Shown here in pieces: positions 1-5,879 of a stretch of DNA of 5,931 bases. The stretch spans positions 1 to 5,931 of the forward strand of contig JBOGEB010000238.1 of NCBI GenBank assembly GCA_050743125.1, in the 5' to 3' direction. The position numbers were made by a program, and so were the translations under genes. Below the pieces are notes generated by a model that worked only from the letters and a program-made list of their open reading frames with translations, had not been told where the DNA came from and did not search any database. Numbering within the stretch: the stretch's first letter is position 1; each line of letters starts with the position of its first letter. The stretch comes from JBOGEB01 sp050743125 (GTDB taxonomy: Bacteria; Actinomycetota; Nitriliruptoria; Euzebyales; Egibacteraceae).

Positions 1-153
1 CGCCGCGGCGGCGATCGCGGCGGCGTCGACGGCCGCGCGGGGCGTCTCGATCATGGTGCCGACGAGGTAGCCGACCCGGACGCCCGCAGCGGCGAACACC
101 TCCTCGGCCGCCTCGTGGGTCCAGGCCGCGATCGACCACGTGGTGCTGGACAC
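1..153 (-). pseudogene. Fragment of pyruvate phosphate dikinase / PEP-utilising enzyme, truncated
   Basis: Read on the minus strand, bases from about 125 down to 1 translate to a stretch containing AAEEVFAAAGVRVGYLVGTM followed by IETPRAAV. This matches the VGTMIE-x-PRA segment of the C-terminal TIM-barrel domain of pyruvate phosphate dikinase, which transfers phosphate between PEP/pyruvate and its swivelling His domain. In intact proteins the FFSFGTNDLTQ motif would follow shortly, here beyond the left edge. Upstream of AAEEVF the similarity stops: the residues before it (around STTWSIAAW) do not resemble the family, and an in-frame TGA lies at bases 165-163, so the roughly 700 residues expected before this point are absent. 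The other minus-strand frames between 130 and 319 do not continue the homology, so a simple frameshift does not explain it. A GTG at 153-151 could open the residual frame but is probably not a real start. The family call rests on the short motif; the truncation rests on the in-frame stop. Confidence 0.6.
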
Positions 154-319
154 TCTCGGCTTTCAGGCGCTCCTGCGCTATGAGCGAGCCCACTTCTTGT
201 ACCTCACGGAGCAGGACCTCGCCAGCGTCGAGAAGAGCGGGATGGCGCTGCTGCTCGACGAGCCGGTCGCCATCCAGGGGAAGGCATCAGCGCCGTCGGT
301 GCAGGGGGGCTGGCGATGA
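140..319 (+). CDS. C-terminal part of an unrecognised protein, probably 5'-truncated
   Basis: This frame is open from base 71 (after a TAG at 68-70) to the TGA at 317-319. The first in-frame start codons are GTG at 140 and GTG at 143, neither with a ribosome binding site. The product reads as real protein from about base 130: it has LLRYERAHFLYLTEQDL at its centre, then a SGMALLLDEPVAI segment and a short disordered tail. I do not recognise the family. Its stop overlaps the start of the next gene as ATGA, typical of translational coupling, which argues that it is expressed with the operon. The 5' part of the frame (71-125) lies antisense to the dikinase-like fragment and is unlikely to be its original N-terminus. 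The gene was therefore probably cut at the same junction that cut the dikinase gene, or the sequence is chimeric there. A genuine 59-residue protein starting at 140 is the alternative. Confidence 0.4.
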   Translation: MVLDTLGFQALLRYERAHFLYLTEQDLASVEKSGMALLLDEPVAIQGKASAPSVQGGWR

Positions 320-1113
320 AGGCCGTCAGCCAGCACACCGGAAGGGGCAGGCAGGCTGTGGGGTTCGTGGCTGTGCTGGGTCCCCCTGCGAGTGGGAAGA
401 GCACGCTGACCCGCTGGGTGACGTCCGTGCTGCCTGCGGTGGCGTTCCGGCTACGGGACTTCAGCGCGCGACAGGCAGGCAACGACCCGCTGCTGACACG
501 GCAGCTTGTGGCCAGCCCGGATCCGCTTGGGTGGCTGCCCGACGCCGTGGTCCACGACCTGCTGGTGGCTGCGTTCGAGCAGGACCGCTTTCCAGTCGGG
601 GATGCCGAGTTGGTGGTGTTGGAGAATTTTCCCGGCAACGCGGCCCAGGCCGCGTGCCTCATGGACGTTCTGTGGCGGGCCAGAGTTGCGCTGCCAGCGC
701 GACTCGGCGCGGTCGAACTCGTGGCCCCTGACGCGGTGGTCTGGCGGCGCGCGGCGACGCGGCGAGCGTGTCCGGGCTGTGAGCCGGACGAGCGTGGTGA
801 CCCCCACTTGCCGGCGGTCGAGTCACCGGAGCGGCCGGGACGATGCGCTAGCTGTGGGACGGCGTTGCAACCTCGGAAGGGGGACGCTCCAGCCATGCTG
901 GCGCGGCGGCTTGCACGGTTCCGCAACAACATCGATGCGATCCGCGCCGCCTTCTTCGCCGAGGGTATCGACGTCTACCGGATCGATGCGACCGCACCGC
1001 TGTCCAGCGTCGGCCAAGAAGCTCAGCGACATTGTCAGCGACTCCTACGTGGTGCCGACGAGAGCCATGCGGGAACCCGGCCCGATGCCATCCCCGCGCG
1101 CACGTGCTCGTAG
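316..1113 (+). CDS. Adenylate-kinase-like P-loop NMP kinase homologue with zinc-finger LID
   Basis: The 265-residue product follows the adenylate kinase plan, an enzyme family that moves phosphate between ATP and nucleoside monophosphates in the cytoplasm. Walker A is G22-PPASG-K28-ST. An NMP-binding-like part follows (D48-F-S-A-R52, then GWLPDAVVHDLLVAAFEQ at 72-89), then LVVLENFPGN at 99-108 in the place of the family's LDGFPRT. The LID region has two cysteine pairs, C152-x2-C155 and C177-x2-C180, as in zinc-binding adenylate kinases, followed by R187-KGD and a RRLARFRNNIDAI helix that matches the family's RLxxYxxxTxPL segment. Adenylate kinases are about 215 residues, so this one has a longer tail (after about 240) and a short N-terminal extension. 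The Arg of FPR, which contacts the NMP, is replaced by Gly, so the substrate may not be AMP. The ATG is coupled to the upstream stop, with a G-run at 304-309 as a weak binding site. The housekeeping adk normally sits beside secY, unlike here. Confidence 0.8.
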   Translation: MKAVSQHTGRGRQAVGFVAVLGPPASGKSTLTRWVTSVLPAVAFRLRDFSARQAGNDPLLTRQLVASPDPLGWLPDAVVHDLLVAAFEQDRFPVGDAELVVLENFPGNAAQAACLMDVLWRARVALPARLGAVELVAPDAVVWRRAATRRACPGCEPDERGDPHLPAVESPERPGRCASCGTALQPRKGDAPAMLARRLARFRNNIDAIRAAFFAEGIDVYRIDATAPLSSVGQEAQRHCQRLLRGADESHAGTRPDAIPARTCS

Positions 1114-1144
1114 CAGCGCTGGTTGCTCGGCCGCTGAAGTACGC

Positions 1145-1150
1145 AAGGAG
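1145..1150 (+). promoter_or_regulatory. Ribosome binding site for the radical SAM gene
   Basis: AAGGAG lies 8 bases before the ATG at 1159. It decides the start in favour of 1159 over the in-frame ATG at 1228, which has no comparable site. The block AAGGAGAT is also present before the NUDIX gene, at 2309-2316. Confidence 0.75.
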
Positions 1151-1158
1151 ATAAGCCC

Positions 1159-2310
1159 ATGCCCATCGTTGACCCACCTAGCTCGACCGTTCGGTCGCCC
1201 AACTTGACCGACTACGGGCACGCCCGGATGCCCGAGAACGCCAGCACCGCCAACCCCGTGCCGGAGCGTGTGGAGCGCATCCCGTATGGGCGATTTCGCA
1301 ATGTCTACCTGTACATCACCGAGGCGTGCCAGCTTCGCTGTGGGCACTGCTATATGGGCGAGCGCTTGGAACGCGCGATGAAGATGCCCTACCAGCAGAT
1401 CTGCGACACGCTCACGGTGTGGCGCAAGCTTGGCGGCTCCAAGCTCACGATTCTGGGCGGCGAACCCACCCTGCACCCCTGCTACTGCGACGTCATCCGC
1501 TTCGCCGGGGGCCTCGGCTACGAGCACGTCATCACGACGACCAACGGGCTCCAGCCGGCGGCAAAGAAGTTCCGGCAACTCGACCCTACGGACTTCGCCT
1601 ACATCCAAGTCAGCCTGGACGGTGGCTCCCCGGCCACCCACGACATCGTTCGCGGGCTGGGCACGTTCGACACGGCGATGGACACCATGGCCGAGCTGAC
1701 CGTGCGAGGGTTCGACGTGCGCGTCATCTGCACCGTCAACCGCCTGAACGCGGAGGACTGCCTCGAGCTGCTCGGCCTCGCGGACGCACTGGGCGTGTCG
1801 CTGGTGGAGTTTCATGTGCTCTCTATAATCGGCCGGGGCCATGGCAATGAGGATTGGGCCATGACCCCGCCGGAGTGGATCAGCTTCTACGAACACCTGG
1901 GACACATCGCCCGCGACCATAAGACCCGCGTGTGGTATCAGCCCACCTACGCGCGTCGGGAGCGGGTTGCGCAGTACGCGGCCGAGGGCTACCGCGGGTG
2001 CATCGGCCGCACGCTGGATCGCATCTCGATCTTCCCGGACGGCCGCTGCTACGTGTGCTCATTCCTGTTCGACACCGATCTGAACTTCGCCACTATGCGT
2101 GACGGCATGGTCCAACTCAACCACGGCACCAACGAATTCGACCTGTTCACCAAGGTCCTGACCGCGCCGAGCTGTGGTGGCTGCAAGGTCGCCGCAGCAT
2201 GCATGGGTGGCTGCCCCGCCGAGGAGGTCGTTATGGGCGCTTCGTCATGTGCCGCCTACCCGGATATCGTCCCGATCTGCCGACTTTGGAAGTCCGACAT
2301 CCGAAGGTAA
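1159..2310 (+). CDS. Radical SAM/SPASM domain protein
   Basis: The 383-residue product has the radical SAM cluster motif C57-QLR-C61-GH-C64, which binds the 4Fe-4S cluster that cleaves S-adenosylmethionine to a 5'-deoxyadenosyl radical. It is followed by the SAM-binding LGGEPTLHP segment (GGE at 100-102) and the barrel motif VSLDGG. The C-terminal SPASM domain is complete: C281-x13-G295-x4-C300, then C339-x2-C342-x5-C348-x3-C352, with C364 and C374 as further candidate ligands and an extra C297. This pattern normally holds two auxiliary 4Fe-4S clusters. SPASM enzymes include RiPP maturases, sulfatase-activating enzymes and small-molecule enzymes such as the aminoglycoside-pathway dehydrogenase BtrN, which has a shortened version. 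The first 40 or so residues are polar and probably disordered; no RiPP recognition element fold is obvious there. The gene lies 45 bases after the kinase-like gene and 11 before the NUDIX gene. The family is certain; the reaction is unknown. Confidence 0.93.
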   Translation: MPIVDPPSSTVRSPNLTDYGHARMPENASTANPVPERVERIPYGRFRNVYLYITEACQLRCGHCYMGERLERAMKMPYQQICDTLTVWRKLGGSKLTILGGEPTLHPCYCDVIRFAGGLGYEHVITTTNGLQPAAKKFRQLDPTDFAYIQVSLDGGSPATHDIVRGLGTFDTAMDTMAELTVRGFDVRVICTVNRLNAEDCLELLGLADALGVSLVEFHVLSIIGRGHGNEDWAMTPPEWISFYEHLGHIARDHKTRVWYQPTYARRERVAQYAAEGYRGCIGRTLDRISIFPDGRCYVCSFLFDTDLNFATMRDGMVQLNHGTNEFDLFTKVLTAPSCGGCKVAAACMGGCPAEEVVMGASSCAAYPDIVPICRLWKSDIRR

Positions 2311-2314
2311 GGAG
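2308..2314 (+). promoter_or_regulatory. Ribosome binding site for the NUDIX gene, overlapping the upstream stop
   Basis: TAAGGAG begins within the TAA stop of the radical SAM gene and ends 7 bases before the ATG at 2322. It favours this start over upstream starts in the same frame, such as ATG 2199, which lie inside the SPASM domain. An ATG at 2315 is in a different frame and closes at 2356. Confidence 0.75.
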
Positions 2315-2321
2315 ATGCCCT

Positions 2322-2771
2322 ATGGGAGCATCGCAGCGGTACCACGCGGTTGTTGACGTGCACCTATTCCTCATACACGACGGACAGATCCTCTTGGGGG
2401 AGCGGCAAAACACCGGCTACGAGGACGGCAAGTACCACGTGCCGGCCGGACACCTGGAAGCCGGCGAGACCCTGGTGGACGCGCTAGTCCGGGAAGCGCA
2501 CGAGGAGATCGGCATCCAGATCGACCCGGCGGACGTGCAGTTCGCGCACCTGATGCACCACCGCTCCAACGAAGGTCGTATCGCGGCTTTCTTCGCCGTG
2601 TCGAGCTGGAGCGGCGAGGTGCAGAATACGGAGCTGGACAAATGCGCCAAGCTCGAATGGTTTGACCTGGAGCTGCTGCCCGAAAACGTCATCCCTTACG
2701 CCCGTTACGCCATTGGGCAGTACGTGGCCGGCGTGCCGTTCTCGCTGTACGGGTGGGCCCCGGCGCCATGA
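2322..2771 (+). CDS. NUDIX hydrolase
   Basis: The 149-residue product is a single NUDIX domain of usual length. NUDIX enzymes hydrolyse nucleoside diphosphates linked to another group, including NTPs, nucleotide sugars and damaged nucleotides, in the cytoplasm with Mg2+. The NUDIX box spans residues 43-65 and is perfect: G43, E49, then R57-E58, E61-E62, I63-G64-I65, which includes the metal-binding glutamates. Before it come a beta strand (VVDVHLFLI) and LLGERQNTGYEDGKYHVPAG, a form common in actinobacterial NUDIX proteins. The C-terminal part (KLEWFDLELLPENVIPYA) is also typical. The TGA overlaps the ATG of the PfkB-like gene as ATGA, so the two are translationally coupled, which suggests roles in one pathway. 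Possible functions include releasing a nucleoside monophosphate or sugar phosphate for the flanking kinases, or cleaning up a toxic nucleotide. Substrate cannot be predicted from the box. Confidence 0.93.
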   Translation: MGASQRYHAVVDVHLFLIHDGQILLGERQNTGYEDGKYHVPAGHLEAGETLVDALVREAHEEIGIQIDPADVQFAHLMHHRSNEGRIAAFFAVSSWSGEVQNTELDKCAKLEWFDLELLPENVIPYARYAIGQYVAGVPFSLYGWAPAP

Positions 2772-3724
2772 GCTGTCCGCGTCTGGACCTGGTGTGCTTC
2801 AGTTACCTCGCGTACGCGCGGGTGCTGCGGATCGCGCACCACCCGGACGCCAACGGCGGCGCCGAGGTCACCGAGATCCTGCACAGCATTGCCGGGGACG
2901 GGCCGATGGTCGCCGCCCACGCTGGGGCCTTGGGGCTTGCCGCTGGGCTCGTGGCCAACGCGGTCGGCGACGATCCGGAAGGCCGCCTGGCGCTTGGGTA
3001 CCTCGAGCGGCATCGGCTCGCCCACCGCATCGAAGTCCGCCCGGGTGCCGACACGCCCACACTGGTCGTACTCAGCGATCAGGCTGGCAACCGGACATGG
3101 TTCGCGCACCTGCCCGGGGTGCGAGACACGCTCGTGCAGGCGGACGGCATACTGCTTGGGCGCGGCAGGCTCGCGTACGTAGACGGCTACCCGGTCATCG
3201 AGGATGCCGCCATCCGCGCCGTTCACCTGGTCCACCAGGCTGGCGTCCCAGTGTTCTGCAATCTCGGTGGCGCTCCGCCATCCCCGCGGCTCGCGGCTGC
3301 CTTGCGCGGCGCCCGGTTGGCGGTCGTGCAGACCAGTCTGGACGAAACCAGCGCCGACCAGGCCGACGCGGTTGCTGAAGGCCTGTACGCCCGATTGGGG
3401 CCGGACGTTGCGGTGGTGACCTGCGGGGCGCTCGGCGCGGTTGCGCGCGCCGCCGCCGGACTGTGCCAGGCGTCGGCCCCCAAAATTCTTGTGCATCAAG
3501 CGCACGGGGCGGGCGCCGCCTTTTCTGCCGGGCTCGCCTACGGCTACCTGCGGGGCTGGGGTCCAGTCGACGCACTGCGGTTCGCCTGCCGGCTCGGCAG
3601 CCTGCGCTGCGCGGTTCCCCTACACGTTGAAACCTTCACGACCATCGACATGGTTCACCGGTTGTCGAAGGAGGTGAACGAACTTGAGGTCGCCGCCGGA
3701 CCTGCCGGCCCGGCGGCTCGCTGA
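2768..3724 (+). CDS. PfkB-family (ribokinase-like) protein with altered catalytic motif
   Basis: The 318-residue product has the length and order of the PfkB family, which phosphorylates sugars and nucleosides with ATP. Recognisable parts are the glycine-rich N-terminal region ending in VANAVGDDPEGRLALGYL (62-79), the TPTLVVLSDQAGNRTWF strand pair (96-112), a VFCNLGG strand (162-168), VVQTSLDE (186-193), the nucleotide-binding VVTCGALGAV (216-225), and the anion-hole region HGAGAAFSAGLAYGYLRGWG at 246-265. In active members the last region reads D-T-x-G-A-G-D with the final Asp as catalytic base. Here the same place is A-H-G-A-G-A, so the base is Ala250 (codon GCC at 3515). The N-terminal GGxxxN substrate motif is also not evident; the region reads GDGPMVAA at 44-51. 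The protein may be inactive as a kinase, act as a regulator or binding partner, or use another residue. The ATG overlaps the NUDIX stop; a start at 2753 in frame is less likely because it would overlap further. Confidence 0.85.
   Translation: MSCPRLDLVCFSYLAYARVLRIAHHPDANGGAEVTEILHSIAGDGPMVAAHAGALGLAAGLVANAVGDDPEGRLALGYLERHRLAHRIEVRPGADTPTLVVLSDQAGNRTWFAHLPGVRDTLVQADGILLGRGRLAYVDGYPVIEDAAIRAVHLVHQAGVPVFCNLGGAPPSPRLAAALRGARLAVVQTSLDETSADQADAVAEGLYARLGPDVAVVTCGALGAVARAAAGLCQASAPKILVHQAHGAGAAFSAGLAYGYLRGWGPVDALRFACRLGSLRCAVPLHVETFTTIDMVHRLSKEVNELEVAAGPAGPAAR
3668..3677 (+). promoter_or_regulatory. Strong Shine-Dalgarno-like sequence inside the PfkB-like gene
   Basis: AAGGAGGTGA, nearly a full match to the anti-Shine-Dalgarno sequence, sits 6 bases before TTG 3684, which opens the frame of the next gene. 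It could drive a longer form of the cupin-like protein (239 residues). It may also be a coincidence of the codons AAG GAG GTG in the PfkB-like gene. Confidence 0.35.
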
Positions 3725-3752
3725 CAAAGGCACACGCGGAAAGGCGTCATCA

Positions 3753-4403
3753 GTGATCGACCCGTTCCTTGCCGATGTCCGTGCCCTCGACTGGAACGAT
3801 CTGGATGCTGTGGAAGCGACCAATCGCAAGGTCCTCACCATCCTGGCCGAACGCCCGGACGTCCTCCACGCTCTGCTTCATCAGGTCACCCAGCGCCCCG
3901 AGTTGTTGGCGTTGTGTGAGCACTACGACATCCTCGACAAACTGGTGCTCTACGACGACCAGCAATACGGGTTCCGGGTGCGCCTGCATGTCTTCCTGCC
4001 CGGCTACTTCGACCGCCCGCACAATCACCGCTGGACGTACTCCAGCCGCATCCTGCATGGCAGCTACCGGCACTACCTTTACGGTCCTGACGACGGCCTG
4101 ACCGACACTTCTGACGTCGACCAACTCGTCCCGTTGATGGTTCGTGAGGAGGTTGCCGGCTCGACCTATACGCTCCACCACCGCATGGTGCACGCGGTCG
4201 TCGCCGAGCCCTATACGGTCTCGCTCACCGTGCGGGGCCCTGCGGTAAAGCAACGATTCCTCGTCATGGACCGCGCCACCAAGGGCTCCTGGTGGCAGTA
4301 CGGCGCCAAGGACGAGCCAACTGAGGAGGCTGAGCGCAAGCGTATGACCATCGATCGCCTCCACGCGACCAGAGCCAAGCTGGAGGAACTCGCCGTCCTG
4401 TGA
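3753..4403 (+). CDS. Cupin-like protein, putative non-haem metal enzyme
   Basis: The 216-residue product has an alpha-helical N-terminal third (about 1-65) and then a beta-rich domain that looks like a single cupin barrel. The first cupin motif is recognisable as G84-x5-H90-N-H92, with Gly103 at its end, but the usual glutamate 4 or 5 residues after H92 is absent (Tyr96/Ser97). The second half supplies LHHRMVHAV with H147 as the likely third metal ligand. The arrangement resembles three-histidine dioxygenases such as cysteine dioxygenase, but I see no close match to a named enzyme. The polar C-terminal helix (about 188-216) is rich in Glu, Arg and Lys. I chose GTG 3753, which has GGAAAGG at 3738-3744 and lies 28 bases after the PfkB-like stop. 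TTG 3684 with a much stronger ribosome binding site would add 23 low-complexity residues. As the last gene of the operon, it probably acts on the same metabolite as the radical SAM protein or its product. Confidence 0.8.
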   Translation: MIDPFLADVRALDWNDLDAVEATNRKVLTILAERPDVLHALLHQVTQRPELLALCEHYDILDKLVLYDDQQYGFRVRLHVFLPGYFDRPHNHRWTYSSRILHGSYRHYLYGPDDGLTDTSDVDQLVPLMVREEVAGSTYTLHHRMVHAVVAEPYTVSLTVRGPAVKQRFLVMDRATKGSWWQYGAKDEPTEEAERKRMTIDRLHATRAKLEELAVL

Positions 4404-4451
4404 CCTGACGCCTGGTGGGGAGTGAGCGGGATGCCGTGCCCGCGTGTCAGG
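4404..4451. terminator. Candidate bidirectional terminator hairpin between convergent genes
   Basis: The segment contains two nested inverted repeats: CCTGAC at 4404-4409 pairs with GTCAGG at 4446-4451, and GCGGG at 4426-4430 pairs with CCCGC at 4439-4443 around an 8-base loop. It starts directly after the cupin-like stop and includes the stop of the regulator gene. No T-run follows in either direction, which is common for terminators in GC-rich actinomycetes. The pairing is visible; termination is inferred. Confidence 0.45.
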
Positions 4452-5817
4452 TGGCGCGGCGGAGGCGCTGGTCGAGCTTGCGCACGCAGGACAGGTCGGC
4501 CCACGGGTCGGGGAACCGGTCGCGGACGCCGAGGACGCGCTCGACGCCGAGGGTGTAGCCGGCGGCCGCGGTGAGGTCGAGCGCGCGGTGCAGGTCGGCG
4601 CAGGTCTGTTCGGGCTCGTCCTGCAGCACCCGTGCGGTGGCGTGGTAACCGAGCAGTGCCACCCGCACCCGCGGCCACGGCAACGCCAGGCCCGGGCGCA
4701 GGAGGTCGACGCCTTCGCCGGCGCGGCCGAGCAGCACCAAGCCCACCCCGATCTTCGCGCTCACCACTGCGGGCACGCCGGAAACGAAGCCCGCGAAGAA
4801 CCCACGGCCGTCGGTGTGGCCGGCCCGTCCGGACAGCCGCTCGGTGGCCTCGACGGCCCCGAAGAAGCCGCGTTCGTCGCGCGCGAAGGCCAGCTCGTTC
4901 GCCAGCCAGCAGTGCATCCAGGCGTGCGCGCCGTCATGGTGCACCGCTTCTTGCAGCAGCTTGACGGCCCGGTCGCTGTCGCCCCTATGACCGCAGGTCG
5001 GGAGCGGCGAGTGCAGGGTGCTGGCGACCGCCAACGCCTGCGCGCGCAGCGTGGCGTCGCCGCTGTCGTGGGCCAGGCTCCGGGCGAGCGCGAAGTACCG
5101 GCGGGCGATCGCATAGTCAGTGCTCATAAAGGCGAGCAGGCCGGCCTGCGCGCACTGGCCGACGGCGACCGCCTCCAGCCGGCGGCGGTCCGAGTCCGAC
5201 ATCGGGCGGTCCAGCAGCCGGTCGAGCACGTCGGCGTGGAGCATGACCTGATCGACGAGCGCGTCGGGGCGCTTGGTCCGGTACAGGACCGCGAGCGCGT
5301 CGGCGACGTCCTCGTGGTCGGCGACCAGCCGGGCGTCCACCCGCGCGGCCGGGTTGGCGGCGGCTGCGGCGATGCGCTCCAGCGCCTCGGCCAGCGGCGC
5401 GAAGACGGCGGCCAGCCCGGTCTTGGTGGCGTGTCTGCGGTGCGTGCCGGCTCCGTTCGGTTGCAGCCCTACCGAGTTTGCCACCCACACGTGGGGGTCG
5501 CCTTGTGTGAGCAGCGCGAACTTGATCTTCTGCTCGTCGGTCGCTCGCCGCAGGGCGTCGTTCAGCGCGTGCTGCATCCTCCATTTCGGGATGATCGCAG
5601 GGGCGTTCCAGTCGGCGACGGTGCGCCACCCTGCGCCCAGGCGCGTGGCGAAGTCGTAGATGTCGCCGCCCAGCGCGAGCTGCAGCGCTTTCGCCAGCTC
5701 GGCGGTCCACTGGCCGACGACGACCAGCAGGTGGTCGAGCCTGGCAGCTGGCGGCGCGGTCGTCGGTGGTGGCTTCGGTGTGGCGATCCGCTTCGCGGGC
5801 TGATGCTGCTCGCCCAT
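4447..5817 (-). CDS. Helix-turn-helix / TPR-type transcriptional regulator
   Basis: The 456-residue product resembles the large actinomycete regulators that join a small DNA-binding domain to a helical, TPR-like sensor. Residues 1-25 are a proline- and lysine-rich linker. Residues about 38-92 form a predicted helix-turn-helix (YDFATRLGAGWRTVADW, then a MQHALNDALRRA helix). From about 130 to the end the protein is almost entirely amphipathic Ala/Leu helices with TPR-like spacing, including WLANELAFARDERGFFGAVE and, near 400-432, a DEPEQTCADLHRALDLTAAA helix pair. There is no transmembrane segment or signal peptide. I chose ATG 5817-5815 because AAGGAG at 5830-5825 sits 7 bases upstream; a GTG immediately before it (5820) is the one-residue-longer alternative. 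It converges on the operon and is a natural candidate for its controller, although the binding site and ligand are unknown. A long plus-strand frame opposite this gene is a GC-bias shadow. Confidence 0.82.
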   Translation of the reverse strand: MGEQHQPAKRIATPKPPPTTAPPAARLDHLLVVVGQWTAELAKALQLALGGDIYDFATRLGAGWRTVADWNAPAIIPKWRMQHALNDALRRATDEQKIKFALLTQGDPHVWVANSVGLQPNGAGTHRRHATKTGLAAVFAPLAEALERIAAAAANPAARVDARLVADHEDVADALAVLYRTKRPDALVDQVMLHADVLDRLLDRPMSDSDRRRLEAVAVGQCAQAGLLAFMSTDYAIARRYFALARSLAHDSGDATLRAQALAVASTLHSPLPTCGHRGDSDRAVKLLQEAVHHDGAHAWMHCWLANELAFARDERGFFGAVEATERLSGRAGHTDGRGFFAGFVSGVPAVVSAKIGVGLVLLGRAGEGVDLLRPGLALPWPRVRVALLGYHATARVLQDEPEQTCADLHRALDLTAAAGYTLGVERVLGVRDRFPDPWADLSCVRKLDQRLRRAT

Positions 5818-5824
5818 CACGGTT

Positions 5825-5830
5825 CTCCTT
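5825..5830 (-). promoter_or_regulatory. Ribosome binding site of the regulator gene
   Basis: On the minus strand AAGGAG is followed by AACCGTG and then the ATG at 5817. The 7-base spacing suits the ATG better than the GTG at 5820, which would leave only 4 bases. Confidence 0.7.
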
Positions 5831-5879
5831 GCTGCGGTGACGGCTGCTGAGCTTGGAGCGTAGAACGGCTGGCGGGTGG

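Noticed and set aside
1..70. GCGGCG-rich tract as a repeat element
   Set aside because: It is alanine-rich coding sequence of the dikinase-like fragment on the minus strand, not an independent repeat.
204..932. Minus-strand and alternative plus-strand frames over the kinase-like gene
   Set aside because: They are dominated by Arg, Ser, Ala and Pro, as expected for shadow frames of a GC-rich gene, whereas the 316-1113 frame has Walker A and LID motifs.
1114..1158. A possible short precursor-peptide gene before the radical SAM gene
   Set aside because: The gap is only 45 bases and contains no start codon with an open frame that would give a plausible leader-core peptide.
1045..1920. A 291-codon minus-strand open frame
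   Set aside because: It is antisense to the radical SAM gene, whose cysteine motifs are unambiguous, and shows no family features of its own.
2199..2321. A longer N-terminus for the NUDIX protein starting at 2199
   Set aside because: The extra 41 codons lie in the SPASM-coding part of the previous gene, and ATG 2322 has its own ribosome binding site and gives the normal NUDIX length.
2705..3505. A 266-codon minus-strand open frame
   Set aside because: It is antisense to the PfkB-like gene, its composition is Arg/Gly-rich and no domain is seen.
4444..5850. A 468-codon plus-strand open frame opposite the regulator
   Set aside because: It is rich in Arg, Gly, Val and Gln with no recognisable domain, is exactly antisense to a convincing helical regulator with a good ribosome binding site, and is explained by GC bias at the third codon position.
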